DNA of 64,000 nucleotides from Symbiodinium natans. Taxonomy: Eukaryota; Sar; Dinophyceae; Suessiales; Symbiodiniaceae. Below are positions 29,332 to 41,540 of this stretch, one piece after another. Both the position numbers and the translations under genes were made by a program. The stretch spans positions 252,501-316,500 of the forward strand of contig CAJNDS010000369.1 in assembly GCA_905221605.1 (NCBI GenBank). The letters are read 5' to 3'. Every line of letters starts with the position of its first letter. Position 1 is the first letter of the stretch. The notes under the pieces are model-generated. The model was not told the DNA's origin. It made no database searches and worked only from the letters and a program-made list of their open reading frames with translations.

Positions 29332-32300
29332 GGTGCTTCTGCTGGTGGCCTTGGTCCGCCTCTTTTCCTGCGAGCCGTATCTGAGACAGCTGGCCGCCAG
29401 CAACGACTCCAACGACACGAACTCCAGCACCACCACCACCTCCACAGGCTCCCCTTGAGTGTCCTAAAACCCTAAACCCTAAACCCTAAACCCTAAACCC
29501 TAAACCCGAAACCCTAAACCCTAAGCCCTAAGCCCTAGAGTGCTTTCGGGGCCCCCGGTGGTCTAAGGCCGAGTCTAAGGGTAGCTACATGGCCCCTGAG
29601 GGACCATCCTTCAAGGGGCTCTGAAGTATGGGCCCTCAGCTTGTAGAGGGTCGAAACGGGGTCCCCTTTCAATGTCAAGGCCCTGGTAAGTTCTAACACC
29701 GAGCCCTGAACCCTGATGCACCTGAGCCCTACACCATGAGAAGCACCCTCACATGGCTTGGTTTGGATCTTGGAGGGGTTTTGGGGTTTGGAGGGGACGT
29801 GTCGGGAGGAGCATGCTGTCAACACAGCCTGTTTTTGTTAGACACCTTCATGCGCCCGTATGCAGCTTTTCATCATTTCAATTTATACAACAGGGTCGCC
29901 TCCCCCCTCCCTCCCCCCGGCACAACAATTAGTGTTTGCCGAACCTCCCCGAAAAGTGGGGGCGTATCCCTCCATAGTCACTACACTGCTACTTGAGGTC
30001 TTCGGGCCGGGTTTAAGGCTCCGCAGACCCTAGACCCTGGCAACCCTTTCACCCTAGTAACCCTAAACCCTAAACCCTAAACCCGAAACCCGAAACCCTA
30101 AACCCTGAACCCGAAACCCTAAACCCGAAACCTAAACCCTAAACCCGAAACCCTAAACCCTGGCAAGCCCTTTCACCCTAGTAACGCTCAGCTTCAACCC
30201 CAAGCTTAGACATGAGCCCCGGCAGGAGCCAGTTGCGACAGACGCCCGGCTTGACGTACGCATCTGTGTCGGGTTTGGGGTCGGGGGACCCCCTAAGCAA
30301 CCCAAAACCCCCAAAACCCCCCAAAACCCCCCAAAAACCCCCCAAAACCCCCCCAAACCCCCCCAAAACCCCCCCAAAACCCCCCCAAAACCCCCCCAAA
30401 AACCCCCCCAAAACCCCCCCCAAACTCCCCAAACTCCCCCGAAGCCCCAAAGCCCAAAGCCCCAAAGCCCCAAAGCCCCAAAGCCCCAAAGCCCCAAAGC
30501 CCCAAAGCCCCAAAGCCCCAAAGCCCCAAAGCCCCAAAGCCCCAAAGCCCCAAAGCCCCAAAGCGGCACCCGACCGCAGCGCCGTTGCCCCAGGCAACAC
30601 CACCAACTGCACCAGTGCCCCGGCTCCGTTGTCGCTTCTTTCTGATTTTTGGGGGTTTAGGGTTTAGGGTTTAGGATTTAGGGCTTAGGGTTTAGGGTTT
30701 AGGGTTTAGGGCTTAGAATGTCGGGTTTAGGGTGTTGGGGGCTTAGTAAAGGGCCTTGGGAGGGGGCTGCAAGGTGAGGAGGGGTCCGATGTGAAGCCAG
30801 AAGAAACGAACCCAACCCCTGCACGCCCCCCTCAAATGCTGCAGGCCCCCCTAAACCCTAAACCCCCCTAAACCCTAAACCCTAAACCCTAAACCCTAAA
30901 CCCTAAACCCTAAACCCTAAACCCTAAACCCTAAACCCTAAACCCTAAACCCTAAACAACCCTAAACCCTAAACCCTAAACCCTAAACCCTAAACCCTAA
31001 ACCCTAAACCCTAAACCCTAAACCCTAAACCCTAAACCCTAAACCCTAAACCCTAAACCCTAAACCCTAAACCCTAAACCCTAAACCCTAAACCCTAAAC
31101 CCTAAACCCTAAACCCTAAACCCTAAACCCTAAACCTAAACCCCAACACCCCAACAACCTTAGGCCCGGCAACTACCACCTCGGCCACGACCACCACGCC
31201 CGCCGCCACCACCACCACCACCTCTTCCAGAGCTGTCGTGGGCGCACCGGCTCAGGATGACAGTACCCTGATCATCGCCGCTTGGCGGCAAAGTTGGCCC
31301 TCAAACCCTAAACCCGAAACCCTAAACCTCAAGTCACCCCGAGGGGGGGGGGTGGGGTGTTAGGGTTTCGGGTCTAGGTCCCGGCGCTACCTTCATGTTC
31401 TTAGAGCATGCGCTTGTCTTGGGCATTTAGGCGTTTTGCTCTGGGTCTTTGCCAGCTTCGGGCTTCTCAGGCTTGGGGTTGTCATGGGGATTGTCGGCGG
31501 GCTCAACGTCTCCCGAGCCTATCCGAAGTATGAAGCCCCAAGGCTCTGAACAAAAACTAAGCCCTAAACCCGAAGGCCTCAACCCTAAACCCTGAACCGC
31601 AAGCCCTAGAGTCACCACTGAAGCCCATCAGATGCAGCTCCCTAAACCCTAACCCTGAACTGCAAATTCTAGAGACCCCGCCACCTCGCCCTCAAACTTG
31701 TAGATGCGACTCCCTGGAAGATGTCGGAAAGCTTTGAACCCTCGGTCCTAAACGTTCAAATCGAAAGCCCTGAGCCCGGACTGCAAACCCTAACCCTAAC
31801 TGCTATTTGCTTAAGAAGCCCAAAAGACAGAAAAGAATAGTAATCCCCATATTGCACTTACAAGTGATATATATATATATATATATTTATGTGTATACAC
31901 TTGTTTGTTTCATTTTTGTTTACATATATATATATATATACATACATTTTTTGTGAGGGGGGGTTCAGCACGCAGAGGTCATTGCCGTGGTGTGCTCCTT
32001 GGTGGCGATGGCAGCGGGCAGCCTGTGCGTCTACGGAGCCTTTGCTGTGGGCCAAGGGTTCAGCGGGCTGAGGGATCCGGGCACCTACATAGTATAAGCC
32101 CTAAACCCTAAACCCTAAACCCTAAACCCTAAACCCTAAACCCTAAACCCTAAACCCTAAACCCTAAACCCTAAACCCTAAACCCTAAACCCTAAACCCT
32201 AAACGAAGTGGGAACCCCTTTGAGGCCCAAGTATATGCTATGAAGGTACATGGACCTGTAGTCTTTTCGCAGGAGTTGTTGAACCTGAATAGGGATTCAG

Positions 32301-34723
32301 GGTCAAAGGTTTAGGCTTTTCAGCAGGGTTTGGGATTTAGGGTCTGGGGTTTGGTATGGCTAGGGTTTAGGGTTTAGGGTTCGGGTTTTAGGGTTCAGGG
32401 TTTGCAGGGTTTAGGGTTTAGGCAGGATCTGGAATGCTAGTCCCTTCTTCTTACAAATTTAGGGGCCAGGCCAATATTTAATATCAACCCCCAGCCCTGC
32501 CACACAGGTAGGGGCTAAAACCCTGAACCCTAAACCCTAAACCCTAAACCCTAAACCCCTAAGCCCTAAACTGGCCCTGCATCCTAAACCCTCAACCTCC
32601 TTCGATGTTTTTTGGTTGGTGGGGGGAGGGGGTGAGGGGACATCCTAGGCCCTCAGCCCTGAACCTCGCGACGCTCCACCACACAAAGCTCCCTAAGACT
32701 CTAAACCCTCTAAACCCTAGATTCCAAGACCCTTTTCCCTGAACCCTACAACCCTGAAACTCTGAACCCTAGACCCTAAACCCTAAACCCTAAACCCCCC
32801 TTTTTTTGGCCCTGCAAGCCCTAAGACTCCGAACCCTCTACGCCCTGAGATTCCAGGAGCCATCGCTTACATGCAGTCCTCCGAAGTAGAGAACCGGAAG
32901 CTCGTCAAGCAGGCGGCGCCGCGCGAGGTCGTAGTAAGTGCTGGTACATATGGCAAATAGTATATTCAATAAGAGTAAGCAATAGTAAATGATAGTGGAG
33001 AGTAGTAACTAATCGCAAATGAGAGTGAGTAGTCGTAGATAGTAGAATTTTTTTCGTAGCAACAGTGATATTCGTCGGTTCTCTAACTCATCCCTTCTCG
33101 GATATCCTGAAATACAAAGCCCGAGTCTTGGAACCCCATTAGAGAAGTGCACGCTTCATGCCCAGCATGGGGGCACCTGGCGCCGTCTGAGGCTCTGGGA
33201 CTCTGGGAGGCTTTTTTTGGGCTACTCTCATTCGAAACCCTAAACTACACCCTAAACCCTAAACCCCACACCCTAAACCCCAAATCCCAAATCCCCTAAC
33301 CCCTACAAAGCCGTCCTCATCCGTTGCCGCATGGCCCGCAGATCGATTCCGACGCCGCGGGCTTTGAGACTTACCTCAGCAACGTGGCGAACAACGCGCC
33401 TCGGAGCCATCTCTGCTCGGTTTGGCATGGGAGGGCTGAGTTTCGAGGAGGTTCATGGGCTTAGGGTTTAGGGTTTAGGGTTTAGGGTTTAGAACCCCAA
33501 ATATGAGGCTACTTATAACCTACCTAGGAGGACTTAGGGGGGGGTTCTAAGTAGAGTTGTACTTGGGGTTATAAGTATCCTGAACCTTCAAGTAGGGTTC
33601 TAAGGGTAGTTTTGCCTTACCCAGACCACCCCTAAACAACCCTGAAAGGGACCAACCCTAAACCCTAAACCCTAAGCCCCAAACCCTAAACCCCAAACCC
33701 TAAACCCTAAACCTCTTGGGGGGGCCACGACATCAGGTGCAGCGCTTCAACCACCGCCGCTGGGCCAGGTTAGGGTTCAAGGCTTGGAGTTTTAGGGTTC
33801 AGGGTTCAGGGTTCAGGGTTTAGGGTTTGGGGTTTGGGGTTTGGGGTTTAGGGTTCAGGGTTCAGGGTTCAGGGTTTAGGGTTTAGGGTTTAGGGTTTGG
33901 GGTTTAGGGTTTCGGGTTTAGGGTTTAGGGTTTAGGGTTTAGGCTTTGAGGGCTTCGGGTTTTGGAGTTGGGACCGTTTTGTTTTTGTGGTTTTCCAGGG
34001 CTGAGGAGTTGGGGGTTTTCAAGGTTAAAGGTTTGGGGTGTGGGCTTTTAGTAGGGTTTAGAAGTTTGAGCAGTTAGGGCATTTGTTCGGGTTGAGGGTT
34101 GGGGCACTCGTAAAACACGCGTCTATTTTTTGAAATGTTTCTTTTTTTATAAGATAGTATCAACTAATCAAATTGGATATGGCTGGGACAGTTGTTTTGT
34201 TTCATGAGAGGTTGCGTTCGTTTCGTGTTTTGGTGGTTTTTGTCAGTATACCAAATTGTAAAGTGTTCTCGTTGTGAACTTAACATGAACAGGTGCTAGA
34301 GACTTCAAAAATGACGGGCTTTGCCGGTGCGGATTCAGTGGGATTGGGGAGGGAGGTCGCGGTTAGAGGGTTTAGGGGCTTAGGTGTTTAGGGTTTTGGG
34401 GGGTTGGGGTTGAGGTGTTCAGGGCTGATCGGCAAATTGGGCCACGATGGCCGAGCTCCAGCCCCAAAACCGAAGCCCGAAAGCTTAGCACCCACCCTGA
34501 ACCCTGCACCCCAAACCCTAAACCCTAAACCCTAAACCCTAAACCCTAAACCCTAAACCCTAAACCCTAAACCCTAAACCCTAAACCCTAAACCCTGAAC
34601 CCCGAGTGCCTCCCAGGACTGGACAAGGACAAGGCCCTTAAGGAGCAGTTTGAGAAGGAGGTCACGGCCTTTGCCAAGGATTGGCAGAAGGTCGAGGCGC
34701 GCCAAGCCCCGAAAGCCGGCTGA
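29332..34723 (+). CDS. Multi-exon membrane protein with Thr-rich extracellular part
   Basis: Exons: 29332-29447 (hydrophobic VLLLVALVRLFSC then NDSNDTNSSTTTTST; GC donor), 30564 to about 30627 (APDRSAVAPGNTTNCTSAPA, with sequons NTT and NCT), 31164-31292 (TSATTTTPAATTTTTSSRAV), 31976-32091 (membrane span VIAVVCSLVAMAAGSLCVYG), about 32278-32297 (ELLNLN), 32857 to about 32933 (MQSSEVENRKLVKQAAPREV; donor GTAAGTG), 33343 to about 33420 (IDSDAAGFETYLSNVANNAP), 33736-33765 (VQRFNHRRWA), 34613-34723 (LKEQFEKEVTAFAKDWQKVE, then TGA). Phases agree at 29447/30564, 31292/31976, 32091/32278 and 32933/33343. Layout reads as signal peptide, glycosylated Ser/Thr linker, one membrane helix, charged cytosolic tail: a type I surface-protein plan. 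The family is not recognised. The true N-terminus may lie in an upstream exon. Confidence 0.55.
30035..30185. repeat. Telomere-like block bounded by a ~26-bp direct repeat
   Basis: CCCTGGCAACCCTTTCACCC.. (30035-30060) recurs with one extra base at 30158-30185 (both continue CTAGTAA). In between are about 14 CCCTAAA/CCCGAAA units. Same architecture as 13777-13859 and 23070-23148. Confidence 0.75.
30300..30562. repeat. CCCCAAAA-type and GCCCCAAA octamer arrays
   Basis: 30300-30440 consists of C-runs and A-runs (CCCCCAAAA variants). 30448-30560 is about 13 copies of GCCCCAAA. They give low-complexity frames on both strands (PKTPPKPP, WGFGALGL) that I do not treat as genes. It ends at the exon acceptor near 30563. 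Confidence 0.9.
30850..31145. repeat. Longest near-perfect CCCTAAA array in the window
   Basis: About 40 heptamers with two small register slips (near 30957 and 31134), in an intron of the membrane-protein gene and ending just before the exon at 31164. Confidence 0.97.
32098..32204. repeat. CCCTAAA array
   Basis: About 15 perfect units directly after the membrane-span exon. The next small exon follows at about 32278, with TTTAGGG-type repeats after it (32330-32425). Confidence 0.95.
33511..33576. repeat. Stem-loop element (ACTTATAACC / GGTTATAAGT)
   Basis: Perfect 10-bp inverted repeat at 33511-33520 and 33567-33576, with CTAAGTAGAGTTGTACTTGG inside. Related sequence occurs near 49035-49070 in the opposite orientation, suggesting a third small mobile family. 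Confidence 0.5.
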
Positions 34724-35239
34724 AGGCCACCCTCTGTAGGGTTTAGGGTTTAGGGTTTAGGGTTTTGGGTTTTGGGTTTTGGGTTTGGGGTTTTAGGGTT
34801 TAGGGGTTTAGGGTTTAGGTTTAGGGTTTAGGGTTTAGGGTTTAGGGTTTAGGGTTTAGGCGGCTTGGGAGGGAGTTCTGAGGCGGGTGAGGTTGCGCAA
34901 AACTCCCCTTGCCCGGCTGCCAGGAAGACAGCCGCGAATTCCTGGACAAGCAATACACGCCCTGCACCTTTGCAGTGCAAGAAGTAGCGTTGGGGGGGAT
35001 GCATTCTGGTTTGGGTTCTGGGGGCTTCGGGTTCATCCGAACCTCAAGAGCCCCAAAGCCTCGATCCTAAAGAACGAATCCTGAGCCCTCACTTAAAAAA
35101 TAGCCCCCTTCCAGGATTCTAGATCCTTATTCAGGCGGCCCCCTCTTCTGCACCTAAGCCCTAAACCCTAAACCCTAAACCCTAAACCCTAAACCCTAAA
35201 CCCTAAACCCTAAACTTAGAGAACTGACCAAGCGCTAAG

Positions 35240-38200
35240 CCGCACTTTGCGACGTGAAGCTGAGAGACCCAGGCCTCCGCGCACGGCTGGAGTTGCAGCA
35301 AGCCAAGGCGCGGAGAGCCAGCCATGAACCCGGAAACTGAAGCTGTTTAGGGTCTCCCTCAGACTCTAAATCCCCAAGCCCTAAACCCTGTGCCCTAAAC
35401 TCTAAACTCTAAACCCTAAACCCCCAACCCTAAACCCCAAACCCTAAACCCTAAACCCGAAACCCGAAACCCTGATTCCCATTCCCGAAGCAGGATCTGA
35501 AGCGCCGCCGCCTGGCGCAGCAGCGGCGCCAGGCCGCCGAGCTGAAGGCCGCGGGTTGAGGGTTGAGGGGTTTATGGGTTTAGGGTTTAGGGTTTAGGGT
35601 TTAGGGTGCAGGGTTGAGGGGTTTTGTGGCCATTTGGGGGTTTAGGGGGGCAGATCCGGTTTCGGTTTATGGGGTGTGGGGTTTCGGGTTTAGGGTTTGG
35701 GGTTTGGGGTTTAGGGTTTAGGGTTGAGGGGTTTTGTGGACATTTGGGGGGCAGGGGTACATGGGTGTAGGGCTTTTGCACCCATAGGCTGTTCAGTGGA
35801 TTGGGCCTTGCCAGAGCCTCCACCTGCCCTGAAGAGTGCATCATTCGGGTCTGCAAGCGTTTCGGGTGTAGGGTGTAGGGTTTAGGGCCTAGGGCTTACG
35901 ACCTGGAACCCGGAACCTCCAAACCCTAAATTCTTAATCCCAAACCCCTCTCAATCCTAACCCCCTAAACCTTGGGAATGTTCCCCCTTATCCTAACAGT
36001 CCTTAATAGGGATGATACTGGGGGGTATCTATAATCCTTGTTAAGGACTATTAGTACAAGGGGAAGCATCCCAATCTAAATCTCTAAAGGCCCCAACCTC
36101 CGCTCTGACAGGCCAAAGCAGCTTTGGACCAGCAGGTCCGCGGCGGCCCCAGCGCTCAGCTCTTAAGCGCTGTGCCAAGAAACCCCAAAAACCCTTAAAC
36201 CAAAACCCTAAAACCCCCAAACCCCCAAACCCTAAAACCCTAAACCCTAAAACCAAAGCCCAAAACCCCAAAACCCTAAAGCCCCCAAACCCCAAACCCT
36301 AAAACCCTAAAGTCCCCAATGCGTAAAACCCCTAAAACTCTAAGCCTTACACCTAAACCTGCAACTCCTGACCTTCCAAAACCCCCCAAAAGAAACAACA
36401 GCAAACATAGGGTTATAGGGTTTCTAGGGTGATAGGGTAGGGTTATAGGGTTGTAGGATTTTTGGGTCATCGGGTCATCGGGTTCTAGGGCTTAGGGCTG
36501 GCAAAACTCGGACTCGGCTCAAGGGCTTCCCCCGAGGCCAGAAGCGAAAAGAGCTGGACCTGGAAGAGAAGAAGCGGATAAAAGAAGGACCGGGGGGCTG
36601 GGTCCTGGGATGCCCTCGGGCATCATCTGGCGCTGGTTTAGGGTTTAGGGTTTAAGGTCACAGGGCTTTAGGGTTTAGGGTTTAGGCTTCTTTGGGTTTA
36701 GGGTTTTTTGGGTTTCTTTGGGTTTTGGGCAGTTTAGGGTCTGGGGCTTTCAGCTTTGGGCAGTTCAGGGTTTAACTCTTGTAGTCGACCTCGCAATGTG
36801 CCATTTCCTTTCTCGAGACTGAAAGAACCCTCATGGATACGGCAAGAAGGATTGTTATATCCCCCAAAACCCAAACCTTAAACCCAGATAGGGACTATGG
36901 TAGAGGACTCTCAGCCCGGCCCTTGACCCTAAACACAGATCGATATTGGCATTGAACTGATAGAACCCAGTGTTACAACGAGGACCCATTCGTTGAAGTA
37001 CTTGAAAACAAAAAGAGAAAATTTCTTGCAAGTGTGGCAAGTTTGTTGATTGCAAAGAAACCAATCACCTTCACCAACGCAAACAACCGCTGTGGGGCTA
37101 GCTCGGTTTCGAAGCTCGGGAGGAGTGCGCTCGGCCTCGGCTATTTGTGGGTATAGGCTTTTGGGGTTAGGGTTAGGGTTGAGCTGTTGTTGTTTCGTCG
37201 CAGTTTCCTGAACCTAGACCCTAAACCCGAAAGTTTTGCCGTCCAGGACGTCAGGGGCCTGGGCTTTCGGGCTGAAGGGCGTTGAGAGCCTAGGGAGTTC
37301 AGGGTTTAGAGCCCCAAGCCCGAAACCCTAAGCCTTAACCCTATAAACTCTACACCCTAGTCCTGAACCCTAAACCTTCGAACCCTGTCTTGGCTTTTCA
37401 GGACAGCCTCCGCGGACGCCCGACGAGCTCAACGCCCTAGCCGCCGAGGCAGTTCGCGTGGGCCAGGCGCATGGGAAGCAAGAAATTTGGAAGATGTTTG
37501 CAGACAAGTTTTGTTTGTTCCAGTCTTTATCCCAAGCTAAACCCTTAACCTTTCTAAACCCCAAGCCCTACTGGAAAACGCAAACACTCTCAACATCCCC
37601 AACTCCTCCTAAGCCCTAGAGCCTCAGAGCCTCAACACCCCTGACCCCTACACATAGCCAAAATATTCCATCCCCAAGCCCTGTGCCCCCAACAACCATA
37701 AACCCCAATCTGAACCCTAAGCCCTAAGCCCTAAACCCTACACCCTAAACCCTAAACCCCAAGCCCCAAACCCTATGCACCCCAACACCCTCGAAAGCTC
37801 CCACGTGCTTCCCCTTGAGGCGGAGTCGGGTCGAGCCAAATCCTTGGTGCGGCTTCCCAGAAACCTGGGGAGGGGGGGGGTCTCTTTTAAAGGAGGGGCT
37901 TTGGGGTTTAGGGTTTAGGGTTTAGGGTTTAGGGTGTAGGGTTTAGGGCTGAGGGTTTAGGGTTTAGGGCTGAGGGTGTAGGGTTTAGGGTTTAGGGCTT
38001 AGGGCTTAGGGCTTAGGGAGGAGAGTTCAGGGTTCCAAACCCGCAGCCCTGTAAGCGCACCGTGGGTCAGATCAGCCTCGGTATGGGGTTTAGGGCTTAG
38101 GGCTTAGGGCTTAGGGCTTAGGGCTTAGGGTTTAGGGTTTAGGGTTTAGGGTTTAGGCTTTAGGGTTTCGGGTTTAGGGTTTAGGGTTTCGGGTTTAGGG

Positions 38201-40949
38201 TTGACCGCTAAACCCTGCACCGGACTAAACTCAAAGCCCGACAAGCAGAAGCCCTACGAGCCCTTAGCTTTTCAAGCTACATCCCTGAAGGCAAGCCTGG
38301 GCCCTACACTTTCTCTTTAGGTCTTAGATTCTTGGGTGTACCCGATTTGAGGATTCTATGAGTCAGTTAGAGTTTAGGGTTTAGGGTTTAGGGTTTAGGG
38401 TTTAGGGTTTAGGGTTTGGGGTTTGGGGTTTGGGGTTTAGGGTTTAGGGTAAGCCTGTAGGCCCTAGACTCGAGACCCTCATCCGCAGATGATCGGCGCG
38501 TCCAGCGCCAACCTAGTGCAAGAGGAGGAGGCCCCCAGGGTTTGGGGTTTAGGGTTTGGATTTAGGGTTTAGGTTTAGGGTTTAAGGGTCTTGAGTATAG
38601 TATGTTTTTTTGGCTGTGCGGCTTAAAGGGTTCAGGGTTCTGGGTTTGGGGTCTTGGGTCGAGCTTCAAGGGCACTTCCGAAAACGAGGTTTCAGTTTCA
38701 TCCGTGTGGCGCCCCTGTGAGAAGCCACGGACCTTCAAGGAACATCAGTCGGACACCATTGAGGAGCTGCCTTTTCATGATCTCTGCCCACTATCCCATG
38801 AACCTCCCGCAAGCCTTCCATGCCAGGTCGGGTGTTGCCCGGGCTTCCCTGTCGGGCCCCCATTTCTGGGATGGCTGGATGTGAGAGGTTTGGGGGGTGG
38901 GGCTTGGGTTCACAAAGCGAAGCCCAAAATGGATGCTGAAATCCAGGTTGCTGGGTGGGTGAAGTGGGACTTTCTGGGCCGAGGTCCCAGGTTGTCCTTA
39001 GGATCCTTGGGCTACCTAAGCCCCCTACCCGAAGCAGTCCTGTTAAGCTCCAACCCCCCTACCCGCCCCAAACCAGCCTGAATTCAGGGTCCTTAGGTGA
39101 ATATGGCGCCGCATGGCCCTGTGCGGCACCCCATCTTTGACTTCAAGAAGACCCCTAAACCCGAAGCCCCGAACCCTTCTTCGCTCCCATGTCTAAGCTG
39201 AGGTTACAAGCAACAGCGAGCTCCGAAAGCAGATCAAGCGCCTCGCGGCCGGAGCGGATTCGCCAGTTGGGGTTTAGGGTTTCGGACCCCCAAACCCTCA
39301 AGCCTCTAAAGCTCTAGCTCCCTATGAACGCTAAACACTAAACCCTAAACCCTAAACCCTAAACCCTAAACCCTAAACCCTAAGCCCTAAGCCCTAAGCC
39401 CTAAACCCTAAACCCGAAACCCTAAACCCTAAACCCCAAAGCCTAGACCCTAAACCCTAAACCCTAAACCCGAAACCCTAAACCCTCAAGGCCAGGATAA
39501 ATAGAAATTGTAGTGTTTCAAATTGAAAATTTCGACCCCAAAACACCCCCCAAACCCCCTACCCCACTGCCACCCAACACACATTGGTACTTCGGGAGGG
39601 CTTCCAGAGGGGCCTCCAAGGGCTTGCAGTAGGGATGTCGGGATCCCCCCCCTTCTTCCCCCCCGCCCACCCCTTCCCCCCACCTTCCCCAAGCCTGGAA
39701 AGCCATCTCATTTTTGTTCAAAAGCAAAAGAAAAAACCGGTCAAAACCCGGTCAAAACCGGTCAAAACCCCGGACACAAACCCTATACAATTTCTGTAAA
39801 CCCTAAACCCTAAACCCCAAACCCTAAACCCTACACCCTTAAAACGGATGGGGGCATCTTGTTCGGGAAGAATTTCTTGGGAGAGACTGAGGCCTCGCGG
39901 AGCTGCAGAACCTCCACGCCAACAGCATCACACAGCTAAAACAGCTGCGAGATCAGGCGCCTGCGGGTTTGGGGTTTAGGGTTTGGGGTTTAGGGTTTGG
40001 GGTTTGGGGTTTAGGGTTTAGGGTCTAGGGTTCAGGGCTTGGGGCTTCGGGTTTAGGGTTTCGGGTTTGCGGTCTAGGGTCTAGGGTTCGGGCCCAAAGA
40101 AACAACTATTGACATCTCAGCCCCCCAAAACCCCAAACTCGAAACCCGATCAGGCCCCTCCAAACCTACACCCTGAACTCTGGTTGGGGATGCGCCCTTA
40201 GTATGGTCTCTTACCCTTGTTTAAAGGGATTTAGAGGGATCCCGAAGTATGGGCCCTTATTATGCATAGTGTAGATAAGGGTTATATAACAGGGGACCCA
40301 AATTAAGGGCCCATACTTCGGGCCCTAGATAAACCCTAACCCATAAAGCTTTAACCTCAAAATCATGAACTCATAAGCATGAAATCTGAAACCCTAAGCC
40401 TTAAACATCACAAAACCCAAAGTCTCCAGGCCCGAAATCACAAACCCCAAAGCCCAACCTCAAACCCGAAACCCGAAACCCGAAACCCGAAACCCGAAAC
40501 CCTAAACCCCAAACCCTAAACCCTAAACCTCCTCAGCGCCTCTGACAGATCTGGCCAAGTGGCGGCTCGGGACTCGAGGCGACCCCTTTATAGGGGGCGA
40601 GAGGGGGGGGGGGCGGGTCTTAGGGCTTAGGGGTCTTCAAGTGGGATCTGTTGAGAAGGGTAGGGTTTAGGGTTCAGGGTTCAAGGTTCAGGGTTTAGAG
40701 TTTGGGGTTTGGGGTTTGGTTGGTGGGGTTTTGGGCTTTGGGTTGGGACTTTAGCCTACAACAGCCAGACGCCCCAGTTCTAAACCCGAAACCCTAAACC
40801 CTAAAAAACTCTAAACCCTAAACCCTAAACCCCGAAACCCTAAACCCTAAGCCCTAAACCCTAAACTTCAGCCCGCCCGGGAGGACTTGGACCTGCCAGC
40901 GGCGCCTACAGAGGCGCCGAAGCCGGCTGGCTGGCCGCTTGGGCTTTGA
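35240..40949 (+). CDS. Multi-exon coiled-coil protein, unknown family
   Basis: Exons: about 35240-35338 (LRARLELQQAKARRASHEPG), 35494-35554 (DLKRRRLAQQRRQAAELKAA), 36112-36178 (AKAALDQQVRGGPSAQLLSA), 36537-36635 (QKRKELDLEEKKRIKEG), 37402 to about 37485 (TPDELNALAAEAVRVGQAHG; acceptor ggcttttcag), about 37820-37861 (AESGRAKSLVRLP), 38047-38080 (PCKRTVGQISL), 38489-38538 (MIGASSANLVQEEEAP), 39097 to about 39150 (VNMAPHGPVRHPIFDFKK), 39211-39266 (NSELRKQIKRLAAGADSP), 39892-39965 (LAELQNLHANSITQLKQLRD), 40549 to about 40605 (LAKWRLGTRGDPFIGGE), 40872-40949 (PAREDLDLPAAPTEAPKPAG, then TGA). Long heptad-like Arg/Lys/Glu/Leu stretches suggest coiled coil. Whether it is one gene or two (a Met exon at 38489) is unclear. 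Introns carry inverted telomere-like repeats, a MITE and a TIR element. Confidence 0.5.
35971..36074. repeat. MITE-like inverted-repeat element, copy 6
   Basis: CTTGGGAATGTTCCCCCTTA at the left, AAGGGGAAGCATCCCAA at the right; arms CTAACAGTCCTTAATAGGGA and TTGTTAAGGACTATTAGTA. In the intron preceding the exon at 36112. Confidence 0.8.
37908..38205. repeat. TTTAGGG and TTAGGGC arrays around a small exon
   Basis: Two blocks (37908-38025 and 38088-38205) on either side of the candidate exon at 38047-38080. One of the few places where TTTAGGG-sense repeats lie on both sides of an exon. Confidence 0.85.
39335..39490. repeat. CCCTAAA array with variants
   Basis: About 20 heptamers, including CCCTAAG and CCCGAAA. 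It ends in CCCTCAAG at the left border of the TIR element at 39496. Confidence 0.9.
39496..39800. mobile_element. TIR element, family 2, copy 1
   Basis: Left end GATAAATAGAAATTGTA and right end TACAATTTCTGTA form terminal inverted repeats. The interior has C-rich sequence and CCGGTCAAAAC repeats and ends CCGGACACAAACCCTATACA, shared with 60844-61294. No coding potential. Both copies are bordered by CCCTCAAG on the left and TAAACCCTAAA on the right. Confidence 0.7.
40240..40321. repeat. Short element with a perfect 19-bp terminal inverted repeat
   Basis: CCCGAAGTATGGGCCCTTA (40240-40258) and its exact reverse complement (40303-40321) flank a 44-bp AT-rich loop. GAAGTATGGGCCCT also occurs near 29620. 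It looks like a foldback element in an intron. Confidence 0.75.
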
Positions 40950-41509
40950 GGACCCTGAGGGGTAGGGTTTAGGGTTTAGGGTCTAGGGTTTAGGGTTTAG
41001 GGTCTAGGGTTTAGGGTTTAGGGTTTAGGGTTAGGGTTTCGGGTTAAGGGTTAAGGGTTTAGGGTTTAGGGTTTAGGGTTTCGGGTTTAGGGTTAGGGCT
41101 TCGGGCTTAGGGCTTAGGGCTTGGGGCTTAGGGATTCGGGTTTAGTATATAGGGTTTAGTTCACAGGGCTTAGGGTTTAGGAAGTTTGTGAAGTTTAGCG
41201 GTTTATAGGTTAGGAGGTCTTGCTGATTCAGAGTTTAAGCTTAACCCTTGACCCTAAACCCCAAACCCTCAACCCGAATGCCCTAAACCCTATGCAGACT
41301 TCGAAGAGTGTGGGGGGATTCAGGGCTTAGGGCTTAGATTTAGGTGTTAGTAGGTTTAGGGGTCAAGGTGTTATATAGGGGGTTTGGGTCCAGGCGTTTG
41401 GAGGTTTAGGGTTTAGGTGTTAGGGTTATACCGCATCAATGCCCAGCGGCCAAGGGTCGGCTCGCCCAGGATTCACTAGGCTCGCGGGGTACACCCAAAA
41501 GCCCTAAAC

Positions 41510-41540
41510 CACCCCCCCCCCCCCCCCCCCCCCCCCCCAA
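41510..41540. repeat. Poly-C tract
   Basis: Uninterrupted run of about 26 C. Similar runs occur near 7759-7784, 47072-47100 and 55268-55291, and poly-G runs near 3160-3220 and 14406-14419. The 40950-42290 spacer around it holds TTTAGGG arrays (40960-41100, 41740-41870), octamers CCCTAAAA (42010-42240) and no supported gene. Confidence 0.85.

Noticed and set aside
30153-30667. Overlapping frames of 138-151 codons on both strands
   Set aside because: They read C-run/A-run octamer repeats (PKTPPKPP or WGFGALGL peptides). Only the short segment from 30564 has exon-like composition and edges.
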